Assembly (NCBI GenBank): GCA_942490645.1
Contig: CALNXN010000006.1
Location: 1 to 64,000 of the forward strand
Source of the DNA: CALNXN01 sp942490645
GTDB taxonomy: Bacteria > Pseudomonadota > Alphaproteobacteria > Rhodobacterales > Rhodobacteraceae
DNA length: 64,000 nucleotides
Direction: 5' to 3'
The notes under the pieces were generated by a model that was given only the letters and a program-made list of their open reading frames with translations, ran no database searches and had not been told where the DNA came from. Made by a program: the position numbers and the translations under genes. This document shows, piece by piece, positions 1 through 9,188 of this stretch; position 1 is the stretch's first letter, and each line of letters begins with the position of its first letter.

Positions 1-2099
1 CGCCGTATTGCTATCCGGGTGTCAGCACCAACATTGCTTTTGTAGAAACCTGCTCAAGCATCCGACTTTCCTCGGCAACACCTACCACACCAACCACGGA
101 CAGACGCCCGAGCTTTTCCAGTTCTCCGGCGGCGCGACCGCGGCACAAGGCGTTGACCTATCGCGACATCATCGTTAACGGCCATCCCGAGACCAAGGAC
201 CACCAGCTCACCAGTCGGTGCTGACCCAACCGCCTGGCGAAAGGCCGAGCCGATGATGGGCACGCGCACCTGCTGGAGCAAAAGGCCCGCAAGCCGTGGC
301 CGATTGGATGGGCCAGCAGCGCCAGTTGCTGATCACCGACACCATCATGCGCGACGGCACCAATCCCTGCTGGCCACGCGGATGCGCACCACGACATGAT
401 TCAGGTGACCTACGGCGCCGCCAACCTGCCGCAGCTGTTCAGCGTCGAATGCTGGGGCGCGACGTTCACGCCTATCGGTTCCTCCAAGAATGCCCGTGGC
501 AGCGGCTGCGTATGCCCAACGCGATGACACAGATGCTTTGCGTGGTTCAACGCCTCTGGCTATACCACCATCCTGAGCAATGTGTGCAGGAATGCGCGTC
601 GCCGCAACCGGCTGATGTTCCGCGTCTTTGACAGCCTCAACCTGGCCGAAGTCTACGTCGCGATGGATGCGGTGATCGAAAACGACAAGACGGCGAAGGC
701 GCCGGCCGTTACACGGGCGACATCAACGACCCCACCGCGCCAAGTATGGACCTCAAGTACTGGCGCGTCCAGATGGGCAGCGATCTGCGCGACGCGGGCG
801 CCTTGCAAGGTCTTCCCGCGACATGGCGGGTCTGCTGAAACCCGCGCCGGCAACTGGTCCGCGCTCAAATCCGAGGTGACCGCCCATTCACCACACCCAG
901 CGACATGAAGCCGGTGTTCGCCGCCGATGACCTCGCGGCATCCGAGGTGGCGGCCGATGCCGTACCGATTGCGCTACGGACGTACCGTCAGGCAACACCG
1001 TGCCGACGTCAAGTCCGTCGTCGAGGCGCTCAAACGCAACTGACCAGCACGGGTTGATACCGTGCGCAACCCGATTGGGAAGAGGTGCAGCCTGCCGCCG
1101 CCTGAAACCGGCATGCAGGCACCCAGTTCGAGGTCATCTGCAGGCCTGGTGGATGAAGCCACCAACCTCAAGGCGGCCTGCTGGAAGACAAATGGCCCGA
1201 GGTGGCGCGCACCTATGCGAGGACGTCAGCGATGTTCTGCGACATCGTCAAGGTCACCCTGTCCCTCCAAGGTCGTGGGCGATATGGCGATGATACCGCC
1301 AAGGTCACCCGCGCCGACGTCGAAGACGCCAAGACCGTGTCCTTCCTATGTCACCGATACGATGCGCGGCAACCTGGGACAGCCTGGCGGGTTCCCCGAC
1401 AAGATCGTGCAAAAGGTGCTCAAGGACGAAAACCCAACACCGAACGCCCCGCAAGCATTTCGTTCCCCCGCTTCTTCGAAGCGGCACGCCGCGAGGCCTG
1501 ATGTGATGCAGGGCAAGCCGGTCGATGACGAGGATCTGTCGGCCATCTGATGTATCCCAAGGTGTTTCTGATTAAGCATGGGCGCCTACCGCACCTACAG
1601 GCCCCGCAGCACCCCGCTGACCAAGACGTTTTTCATGGTATGGAACCGGGCGAGGAAATCTCCGCCGAGATCGACCCCGGCAAGACGCTGAGTTTTTGTG
1701 GCGGGGTAGCAGGCGCGGCGGCAGCGTGCAGGTGCGGCGGGGGGCAGAAAACTCCAAAAAAGGCCTGCAAGCGGGCGAGACCGGCGAAGACGGCGAAGTC
1801 CGTAAGAACTCAACGGCCAGCCAAACGTGGTGCGTGTGCCAACCGTCCGGTCAAGTCCACCACCGCCCAGCGCCCCAAGGCCGAAGCGGGCAACGCAAAC
1901 CACATCGGCGCGCCGATGCCGGGAGTCGTGGCCTCGGTCGCGGCCACAGCTGGCCATCGAAGATCAAGGCGGGCGACCTGCTTTTGACCATCGAGGCGAT
2001 GAAGATGGAAACCGGCATCCACGTCGACCGCGACGCCGTGGTCACGTCCACCAACCCGGCGGCCAGATCGGAGTTAATCTGTTGGTGGAGTTGGAATAG
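1..2099 (+). pseudogene. pyc: Pyruvate carboxylase, 3' half, heavily frameshifted
   Basis: Pieces of the carboxyltransferase and biotin-carrier parts of pyruvate carboxylase (pyruvate + HCO3- to oxaloacetate, biotin-dependent) appear in order but in changing frames. Near 65-180 are LGNTY, TPELFQF and VNGHPETK; at 302-400 DWMGQQRQLLITDT and MRDG followed out of frame by HQSLLATRMRT; at 470-515 YRFLQECPWQRLR; at 610-680 FRVFDSLN and VAMDAVIE; at 1375-1430 MRGNLGQP and KIVQKVLKDE; at 1635-1690 GMEPGEEISAEIDPGKTL. The biotinyl region is at about 1905-2095 with EAMKMETGIH, the Lys lying in the usual MKM site, and the stop is TAG at 2097. I can trace at least eight frame changes, so no full product is possible as written. 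The 5' half lies outside the window. Identity is sure; whether this is decay or sequence error is open. Confidence 0.88.
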
Positions 2100-2763
2100 C
2101 CTTCATGTTTTTGCGATCTCGGCGAAGTCCGGTCTGAGCCCAGATTGAATGATGCTGCGTTGTGCATCAATGTCGGCTTTATTTGTTTCACCGCCGACAA
2201 TTAGCTGCAACAGCACAGGACAAGGAATGAAGATAGCATGGTATCGGCTTCGTCTTTGGCTTTGTGGCCCATGCGGGTTTGACCTGCGACGACTATCTCG
2301 GTCAATAGAGCTTGCGGAGGCAAGCTGTATGATTTTCGCGCTTTCTGATCCAAACGTCGGGCTCGCGCCTGCCGACATTGACTGTAACCTCATTGTTGAC
2401 GATGACTTCTTGCTGACGTTTGAAGTAAACGAGCCAGAAGGAGTATTCGTTGACTGCCTTCCCGGTGCAGCGTTTTTTAGGCGTGAAATTGCTCTCAGGA
2501 ATGCAGTCTGTATGAGCGATAGTCCGGTAGAAATTGTCGCTGGTCGAGATTTTCGTTGAGAAGCGACAGCCCTGGCGTGCTATGAAAGGCAGCAAAGTCC
2601 CGCATTGCAGACACTCATCTGCGGAGACGACGTCGACCTGTGTAACAAAGCGCCATTTCGATTTTATGGGTCTTATCTCGGTCAGAGGAGACACACAAAA
2701 ATTCCGGTTTTACCAATTTCCTCTTGCAGCCTCCGCGCCCAATATGTATCTCCCACCTCACCT
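2100..2763. other. Low-G+C stretch without a recognised gene
   Basis: This 660-base stretch is visibly richer in A/T than its surroundings and lacks the third-position G/C bias of the neighbouring genes. The longest open frame is on the minus strand at 2302-2694 (130 codons). It encodes two CxxC-like cysteines (ECLQCGTLLPF) but matches no family I know and has no clear ribosome binding site. A plus-strand frame at 2149-2559 covers the same bases. I cannot support either as a gene. The region may be foreign or decayed DNA. Confidence 0.4.
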
Positions 2764-2834
2764 ACAAAGGGCGTAGCTCAGGGGTAGAGCATAACCTTCG
2801 TTGTTAGGGTCGTATGGAATGTCTTCGCTCACCC
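2764..2834 (+). pseudogene. Degenerate tRNA-Gly (GCC type) remnant
   Basis: Bases 769-808 of the 2.7-2.8 kb interval match the 5' half of the usual alphaproteobacterial tRNA-Gly(GCC) closely: GGGCG acceptor bases, the D arm TAGCTCAGGGGTAGAGCA and the anticodon 5' strand AACCTT. The anticodon loop is damaged: CGTT stands where TGCCAA is expected. The T arm GTTCGAATC is replaced by unrelated bases, and the 3' end (TTCGCTCACCCA) only loosely resembles the normal acceptor and CCA. No functional anticodon can be drawn. A strong hairpin follows directly, as expected for a former tRNA terminator. Confidence 0.6.
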
Positions 2835-2850
2835 AATTGGACCACTGGTC

Positions 2851-2883
2851 CCAAAGGGCTGCAACTTCGGTTGCGGCCCTTGG
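2851..2883 (+). terminator. UUCG-loop hairpin after the tRNA-Gly remnant
   Basis: A 12-bp stem (2854-2865 with 2870-2881, one G-U pair) closes a TTCG tetraloop at 2866-2869. Extra outer pairs form with a one-base bulge. There is no long T run after it. Its place just behind the tRNA remnant suggests the tRNA's terminator, and unlike the tRNA the hairpin is perfectly preserved. Confidence 0.55.
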
Positions 2884-3240
2884 TCGTTCTCAAGGGTCGT
2901 TTACGCTCTTTACTCTATCGGGAACTGCGTTCGCAGCGGCGGGCGATCTTGCGAAAATCCTCAGCCGATGGTTTTGCGCCAGATTGCGCCGCTCGCCCAT
3001 CACCTTCATCGCTGCCACCTTGGCGCGCCTTGGTGCCGCTGACATATTGGGTCAGGATACTGACGACCCGAAGATCAGCGCGTCTTTCAACTCAGTCTCG
3101 ATCAACCCGAATCCCGCATCGTCACGGCTATCGACCTGATCGTATGGGTGCACTGAAGGCCGCTGCCTCTGTGCCTGTAGGTCTGGGCCTGAAACCCCCT
3201 GCCCAAGACCAGCACAAGGACTGCAAGGACGTGCTTGGCT
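2884..3240. other. No recognisable gene
   Basis: Two overlapping plus-strand frames are open here (to 3139 and to 3254), but neither product resembles a known family and both run through the terminator hairpin upstream. Codon use is erratic. I see no promoter or repeat that I can defend. It may be another decayed gene. Confidence 0.3.
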
Positions 3241-3480
3241 TCAAAACACCTTGAATGTCATTGTGGTCAACGACCGCTCTGTGCCTTTGATGTTCAGCAG
3301 ATGGTCATTGATGTATTTGCCCACATCCGCCTCTTTTGAGATATAGAGCTTCATCAGCAGATCAAAATCACCAGACGTGGAATAGAGCTCCGAGTGGATC
3401 TTCCGCAGCGCGATTTCTTCAGCGACTTCATAGGTCTTACCGGGCTTGCAGCGTATCTGAATAAAGACGCAGGTGGTCAT
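3241..3480 (-). CDS. Stand-alone Lrp/AsnC effector-binding (RAM) domain protein
   Basis: The 79-residue product starts MTTCVFIQIRC at 3480. It has the beta-alpha-beta-beta-alpha-beta pattern of the Lrp/AsnC ligand-binding domain, including SGDFDLLMKLY and the closing ERSLTTMTFKVF, but no helix-turn-helix. Such single-domain RAM proteins can oligomerise with full-length Lrp regulators or bind amino acids; the actual partner here is unknown. It is divergent from hisB with 133 bases between, a position I recall from related Roseobacter genomes. The longer frame upstream of 3480 is unlikely to be translated because residue 1 fits the family start. It is the only clearly intact gene in the first 7.3 kb. 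Confidence 0.85.
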   Translation of the reverse strand: MTTCVFIQIRCKPGKTYEVAEEIALRKIHSELYSTSGDFDLLMKLYISKEADVGKYINDHLLNIKGTERSLTTMTFKVF

Positions 3481-3613
3481 GTGACTGTCCTTCCAACTTG
3501 CCTTCAAACTGACATATCCGGCACACCCCCCGCAATCCCTGATCGGTGCACTTGGCCCCGGATGCGTCGCGCGCGCTATAGGGCGGCACCATTCGCCAAG
3601 GGACCGTGACACC

Positions 3614-4199
3614 ATGCGCAGCCACACCCTCACCCGCTCCACCGCCGAGACGGACATCACCGTGACCGTCGATCTTGATGGCACAGGGGCCTATGACAAC
3701 CAGACCGGCGTCGGCTTTTTCGACCACATGCTGGACCAGTTGGCACGGCATTCCCTGATCGACATGAGCGATCCAGGCCAGCGGCGACCTGCACGTCGAT
3801 GATCACCACACGGTGGAAGACACCGGCATCGCGCTGGGTCAGGCCTTGTCCCAGGCGCTGGGCGACAAACGTGGCATTCGCCGCTATGGGGCCTGCCTGC
3901 TGCCGATGGATGACGCACTTGTGCGCGCGCGCTGGACCTGTCGGCGCCCTGTTCTGGTCTGGAACGTGGACCTGCCGACGCCCAAGATTGGCACGTTTGA
4001 CACCGAACTGGTGCGCGAGTTCTTTCAGGCGCTGTCGACCCATGGCGGCATCACCCTGCATGTCGACCAACTGCACGGGATCAACAGCCACCACATTGCC
4101 GAAGCCGTATTCAAGTCCGTGGCGCGTGCGCTGCGGGACGCGGTCGAGGTCGACCCACGCAAGGCCGACGCGATCCCCTCGACCAAGGGCGCGCTGTGA
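3614..4199 (+). pseudogene. hisB: Imidazoleglycerol-phosphate dehydratase, frameshifted
   Basis: HisB removes water from imidazole glycerol phosphate in histidine synthesis. The start (MRSHTLTRSTAETDI) and the end (stop at 4197) are normal and the catalytic motif DDHHTVEDTG is readable at about 3798-3825. An extra base near 3768-3772 shifts the frame, so the first frame stops at 3800. The remainder reads on from about 3772 in another frame. A second damaged stretch at 3921-3950, where ALDLSAR would be expected, has compensating losses that restore the frame. The product as written would be cut to 62 residues without the metal-binding histidines. It is followed directly by hisH. Confidence 0.88.
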
Positions 4200-4222
4200 C
4201 GCCCCGGCCGGACCCCCCGTGC

Positions 4223-4859
4223 ATGCTGACGGCTATTATCGATTACGAAAGCGGCAACCTGCATTCCGCAAAAAGGCTCGAACGCATGGCGCGCGAGGCG
4301 GCGGGCGATATCTGGTCGTCACCGGCGACGCGGATGGTCGCGCGAGGCGACCGGATCGTGTTGCCGGGCGACGGTGCATTCCCGGCCTGCATGGCCGAAC
4401 TCAAAGGCCACTCGGGGCTGTATCGACGCCATGGTCGAGGCGGTCGAGGTAAGGCGCGCCTTTTCCTGGGCATCTGCGTCGGCATGCAGCTGGATGGCGA
4501 CATGGGGACGTGAATACGAGGACACGCCGCAGGATTGGATTGGGTCAACGGTGAAGGTGATCAGGATCACACCCACCGACCCCACGCTCAAAGTGCCGCA
4601 TAAGGCTGAATGACCTGGTTCTGGATGCAGACCATCCGGTGTTCGAGGGCAGCTCAACACGGGTGATCACGCCTATTTTGTGCATAGCTATCACATGGTT
4701 GTTGCCGACCCTGACGCATACCTATGCCCATGCGGACTATGGCGGGGATGTCACAGCCGTGATTGGCACCGGTACCATGATAGGGCTGCAGTTCCACCCA
4801 GAGAAAAGTCAGTCCGCAGGCCTGCGCATGATCGGCAACTTCCTGCCTGGACGCCATAA
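4223..4859 (+). pseudogene. hisH: Imidazole glycerol phosphate synthase glutaminase subunit, frameshifted
   Basis: HisH supplies ammonia from glutamine to HisF. The sequence begins MLTAIIDYESGNLHSAK. The oxyanion and nucleophile region (FLGICVGMQL) is readable at about 4461-4490, YFVHSYHMVV at about 4675-4705 and the catalytic His/Glu motif GLQFHPEKSQ at 4786-4815. These pieces sit in three frames, with breaks near 4305-4350, 4410-4455, 4495-4560 and 4590-4680. The natural stop is probably TAA at 4857, out of frame with the piece before it. No working glutaminase can be made from this copy. It follows hisB by 23 bases, the usual order. Confidence 0.87.
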
Positions 4860-7373
4860 GCTGAGCCATTCAGGCCTGTGCACGGGTCTATCGTTGAAGC
4901 CGTGCGACGGTCTCCGAATTGAGCTATCTCAGACGCAAGTACTGGATCCAAATTTGCAGGCATTTGAGAGCCTGGCTCAGATGTTTTTGTCCTTTGGTCT
5001 CGTAAGTGCTGTGCGCGGTCCATGCCAAACGGCCGTCCCCGCAGAACCGCTGCAGCGAAACAGCACCGGGAATCCCGCGTGCGCACCGGCTAGCACCGAC
5101 GCGGTCATCGTGGATCACATCATGTCAGTGGATCTGCTCTTTGTTTCCGACATCAACTTCGATTGCGTACCGTCCGGACCACGTGCACAGCCTTCTCTTC
5201 TCAAGAAAGGCCCTCACCTGCCGAGAACGCGCCTGACTTCGTCCGGCGCAGGTATGTTGACTGCATCAGGGGTTGTCGGCAACCGACGCCCTGGCCTACC
5301 AGATCCGCAACGCCTTCGAAATTCCACGAACCAAAGCCTCGCCCGTTCGGCACCACTGGCACCGCTGCGCGTGCGCTTGACAAAATTGAATCCGTGCCCA
5401 TTTCACCGCCGGTCAGAAGTCGCGTATTCCCAGTTCAACGCAGAGCCAACGCCATCACAGGGATTTACGTCCACATATCAAGACGCACTACGAACCAAAT
5501 CGTATCTACAACCGTAAATTCAGCTGCTTAAGTTTTGTAGTCACGCTCAAGCAAGCACCAGCTTGCGCGCAATACGCGCAGCACTGTCACCGTTCAAATG
5601 GATCGCCCCTGCGCGCAAACCAGCGCCTCTTTGGGTCCAGCACCGTGAAGGTTCCCTAACGTGTTGCCAATCCGTCCGCGGACCCGATTTGGCTGCAGCG
5701 TGAAACCCGACACAAATAAGTATATACAATGGGTTACACTCATAACGAAAGCTCACTACAGTTTCAAATTGAGCAACGCGACTTCAGCCATAGTGGTGAT
5801 CTGCGCTCAACTGATTCATCCAAGCCCCTTGGAGCCAATCGGCACCGGCCTCGTCGCAGATGTAGTCGACAGCAGCTCTTCCAGAAAGCGGCACAATGCC
5901 AGAACAGCGTCGTCAGTCGGCAAAATAATGGGTCAGTAGCGGGCATGTGGGCAAAAATATCACGCGAGGCGGCCCCACGCGCTGGTTCGCAACGTGATCC
6001 ACCAACAAGACAACCCAGCCGTCCGGCGTCTTTACCGCGAAACCGTAAAGCGGCATCTATCCAACGCAGCGGGATCCTGTAGCTGTCGATTTTGGGTCAG
6101 CACCCCGGCAGCGAAAGCGCAGTCGCTGTTGGCCCCTCAAATAGCTGCGAGTGAAGCACGCCGTTGAGCCCAAGCGAGTCATTGTCCCGCGACCTCTCGA
6201 ACAAATCCGGTTGATCAACTCACGCTGGCCCTTAACGCCGGTCAAGTTGCCGACGGCTTTTCCAGGCGAGAGCCGCTTTGCGCAGCCAGTCCACGACACC
6301 TCCTGTGCCGCGAAGTCCGTGGACGTACCAAGACGTCTGACAGCGACACTGCGTCGTCCCTCGTCCGTCATCCGGTGCGATTTGACCAACCCGATTGCGC
6401 ATACCAGCCGGCCTTTGTCGCGTGCCGTCACTTGGGCAATCGTATCGCCTGGATAGGCCCTGCGCGCCCGACGAGACGTCATTCCAGCCGTAGATGTCCC
6501 AAAGGACCCTCGAAGCCGGTCGCACATGAACGCTGCGATCAGCGCGTTCGATGCCGTGTCGTGCGATACTTCCAGCATCATCCTCACGTGTTGTCCACAC
6601 AGAGGCGTCGCGCCCCAGTCGGCCGTGCCCATATAACTCAGCCGTTCAGATGCCCCCAACTAGCGATGAATCTCGCGGATCGACTCTTCCGTTGGCAGGA
6701 CATGGTGCAACGCCCTGTTGCTGCCGTTCTCGTCGTGCGGCCCGTGCATGCCTGTTGGCGCACAAGGTGTCCGACCACCTGGCCAAAGCGTTCTTGCCGT
6801 GCACCGAAAAACGCGCCACCCACCCATCGCCACCGGTCCCTTGGATCCTTGCACCGTGAGGCCTGTCCCGTATCTGCAAATGCTCGGGCACGGGCACGAT
6901 TCAACAGGGGCACAAAGCGTCCCTCAAAGGCCGAAGACCCAAGGACTCCAATCCGCAAAGCGATGCGCGCTTGTCCGACATTGTGTTCGACGGACGCGAC
7001 GCGAAGATCGAAGTACGCCTCTTCACCTTGCACGCATCAAGCGCCAGCCTTCACGCAATTCCGCGCCTTGTATGTCCATAGTACACGTTTCACCGACTTG
7101 CGACTCAGGCATACCTTCGGGTTCGTGGTTCCATAGTGCAAGACCCGTGCTGCATCACCCAAAGCTTGTGCCGCACCCACACCGATCCACATCAAGATCA
7201 CCCAAACCCCGAAAACACGACGCGCAGTCTGCATTGCAGTTCACCCCACTGATCAAAAGCCACATCAGTTATGTGGATTGTCCAAACGCTCGCGCAAGTG
7301 GACACAGCAGCGCGGGACGCGCCAGCCTTCGGTCATCGGCGCAATGTCGCCAATGCGCAAAAGCTCAAGCCGT
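4860..7373. other. 2.5-kb stretch with no intact gene
   Basis: Only short overlapping frames occur here, all with poor codon bias. Two weak hints of former minus-strand genes are visible. At 7234 a frame opens with a signal-peptide-like segment (MQTARRVFGVWVILMW, then GVGAAQA). At about 6635-6375 a frame contains YPGDTIAQV, which resembles the PGDT segment of MaoC-type hot-dog hydratases. Neither can be extended into a full gene. No insertion sequence ends or repeats were seen. Confidence 0.5.
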
Positions 7374-7757
7374 TCAGGGCACCCGGCTCCATGTCTGCTT
7401 GGAGCACAAAAGCCCCCCCGCCACGCAGCCCGACAAGCGCAGGCTGTCACCGCTCATAGCGATCTTGCCGATGTAGATCTTGTCGTTGCTTGGCCGCCAG
7501 ACCTTGCCATTGTATTTGCCGCTGCCCGCCGGTGCCATGTCGATCACCAGTGTTTTGCCCAGATTGGGGGACTGGTATTCGCCCGTGTCGTTGAACGTGC
7601 GCGCGATGGTGCCGCAAAACGCAGCCCCACAAGGTGCAATCTGCACATGGGCAAAGGCGCCGTCATCGACCTGCGTTTTCCACAGACCCTCAAGCGGGTC
7701 CGCGGCCACCGTCGTTGCGGCCGCCATCAGGGCCAGCGTCGCCAAAATTCTCTTCAT
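7374..7757 (-). CDS. DUF2147 secreted protein
   Basis: The start MKRILATLALMA at 7757 follows a good ribosome binding site (GGAGGA) and gives 127 residues; the longer upstream frame is not needed. Residues 1-19 form a Sec signal peptide ending AADP. The mature part has the DUF2147 pattern GLWKTQ near its start, paired cysteines (APCGAAFCG) and the closing GKVWRPSNDKIYIGKI, then LRLSGCV. The function of DUF2147 proteins is not established; they are small periplasmic beta-rich proteins. It is divergent from hisA with about 155 bases between. This is the first undamaged gene after the broken hisB and hisH. Confidence 0.88.
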   Translation of the reverse strand: MKRILATLALMAAATTVAADPLEGLWKTQVDDGAFAHVQIAPCGAAFCGTIARTFNDTGEYQSPNLGKTLVIDMAPAGSGKYNGKVWRPSNDKIYIGKIAMSGDSLRLSGCVAGGLLCSKQTWSRVP

Positions 7758-7912
7758 CAGTGATCCTCCCATTTTCGCGCAGCCTGCCCGACACACACGC
7801 AGCCTGACAAGGCTGACCAAGCGTCGCGTTGCAAATGCTGGCCCATTCCTGCATGAAACGAACACATCGCTCCGACGCGATACGGGCATCGATTTAACGC
7901 AGGAAACCACCT

Positions 7913-8635
7913 ATGATCCTCTACCCCGCGATCGACCTCAAAGACGGGCAAGCCGTCCGCCTGATTCACGGCGACATGGAGCGCTCGACCGTCTTCAACG
8001 AAGACCCCGCAGCGCAGGCCCGCGCCTTTGTTGAGGCAGGCTGCGAGTGGCTACATCTGGTCGATCTCAACGGCGCGTTCGCAGGCGAGCCTGTCAACGC
8101 CGCCCCGGTAGAGGCGATCTTGCGTGCCTGTTCCGTGCCCACCCAACTGGGCGGCGGCATCCGCGACATGGCCACAATCGAACGCTGGCTCGACAAGGGG
8201 CTGACCCGCGTGATCCTCGGCACAGTGGCCGTCGAGAACCCCGATCTGGTGCGCGAGGCAGCATACACCTTTCCCGGCCATGTCGCCGTCGGCATCGATG
8301 CGCGCAACGGATATGTCGCCACCAAAGGCTGGGCCGAAGAGACCGACGTCCAAGTCACTGATCTTGCAAAGTCTTTTGAGGATGCAGGCGTAGCCGCCAT
8401 CATCTACACCGACATCCTGCGCGATGGGGCGATGGGGGGCCCGAATATCGAAGCCACCGCAGCACTGGCCCGCGCCGTTGACATTCCGGTCATCGCCAGC
8501 GGCGGCGTGTCCTCGCTGGCTGATCTGATTGCCCTGCGCGATTGTGGCGCAGATTTAAACGGCGCAATTTCCGGCCGCGCGCTTTATGATGGCGCAATCA
8601 ACCTTACAGAGGCGCTCTGTGCCCTCAGGAGCTAG
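7913..8635 (+). CDS. hisA: Phosphoribosylformimino-AICAR phosphate isomerase
   Basis: HisA converts ProFAR to PRFAR, the step before HisH/HisF. The 240-residue TIM barrel starts MILYPAIDLKDGQAVRL, carrying the N-terminal catalytic Asp. It has the two phosphate-binding half-barrel motifs QLGGGIRDM at about residues 79-87 and VIASGGVSS at about residue 194, and the second catalytic Asp lies in IYTDILRDGAM. Length and ends are normal for the family. A GGAAA-type ribosome binding site lies before 7913. The DUF2867 gene follows after 3 bases, so the two are probably co-transcribed. Confidence 0.97.
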   Translation: MILYPAIDLKDGQAVRLIHGDMERSTVFNEDPAAQARAFVEAGCEWLHLVDLNGAFAGEPVNAAPVEAILRACSVPTQLGGGIRDMATIERWLDKGLTRVILGTVAVENPDLVREAAYTFPGHVAVGIDARNGYVATKGWAEETDVQVTDLAKSFEDAGVAAIIYTDILRDGAMGGPNIEATAALARAVDIPVIASGGVSSLADLIALRDCGADLNGAISGRALYDGAINLTEALCALRS

Positions 8636-8638
8636 CAC

Positions 8639-9118
8639 ATGTTTTCGTCGCCCGTGTCTTCGGTTCCCCTACCACCGCAAAGCGCACTGCATGAACGGTT
8701 CGGGCCGGGCGACTTTCTCGATTGCTACAGCGTTGCTTCTGATCTTGCCCCCCGCGATGCGGCCATGATCATCACCGCATTCCCCGGCTGGGCACGTGGA
8801 CTTGTGGCCATACGCACCATTCTGACCAAACCCTTCGGACTGATCAACGAAGCCCCGCAACAAGCTGATTCCGTTGGTATATTCCCGGTTGAGACGGAAA
8901 CCGAACATGAGTTGATCGCAGGCTTCAACGATCGCCACCTGGATTTCCGCGTCTCTGTCATGTCGCTGGATGGGAGGGTTTCGCTGGCCACATGGGTTCA
9001 TCCGCACAATATCGGCGGTCGCGCCTATCTGGCAACGATCATGCCCTTCCACATCGCCATCTGCCGCAACGCCCTGATGCGCGTCGCGGCCTCCGACCCA
9101 AGCCGCCAGGCCGCCTAA
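8639..9118 (+). CDS. DUF2867 domain protein between hisA and hisF
   Basis: The 159-residue product covers the whole DUF2867 domain, with FGPGDFLDCY near the start, then ITAFPGWARGLVAIRTIL, and the later VSLATWVHPHN and MPFHIAICRNALMR. DUF2867 is related to START-like lipid or ligand-binding folds, but no reaction is known. It lies 3 bases after hisA, as in other Roseobacters I recall. There is no signal peptide, so it is probably cytoplasmic. A remnant of a hisF start follows 15 bases downstream. Confidence 0.85.
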   Translation: MFSSPVSSVPLPPQSALHERFGPGDFLDCYSVASDLAPRDAAMIITAFPGWARGLVAIRTILTKPFGLINEAPQQADSVGIFPVETETEHELIAGFNDRHLDFRVSVMSLDGRVSLATWVHPHNIGGRAYLATIMPFHIAICRNALMRVAASDPSRQAA

Positions 9119-9133
9119 ACAGACGCGCGCCCC

Positions 9134-9188
9134 CTGCTGAAACCCCGCATCATCCCAAGTCTCGACGTGCTCGACGGTCGCGCCACAA
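9134..9188 (+). pseudogene. Remnant copy of the 5' end of hisF
   Basis: About 55 bases here match the first 17-18 codons of the intact hisF at 9761. The fragment reads LLKPRIIPSLDVLDGRA where hisF reads MLKTRIIPCLDVADGRV. The start codon is CTG instead of ATG, and similarity ends abruptly after the Arg codon. The position, 15 bases after the DUF2867 stop, is where hisF would be expected to start. It is either a partial duplication or the old gene start cut off by an insertion. Confidence 0.75.
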
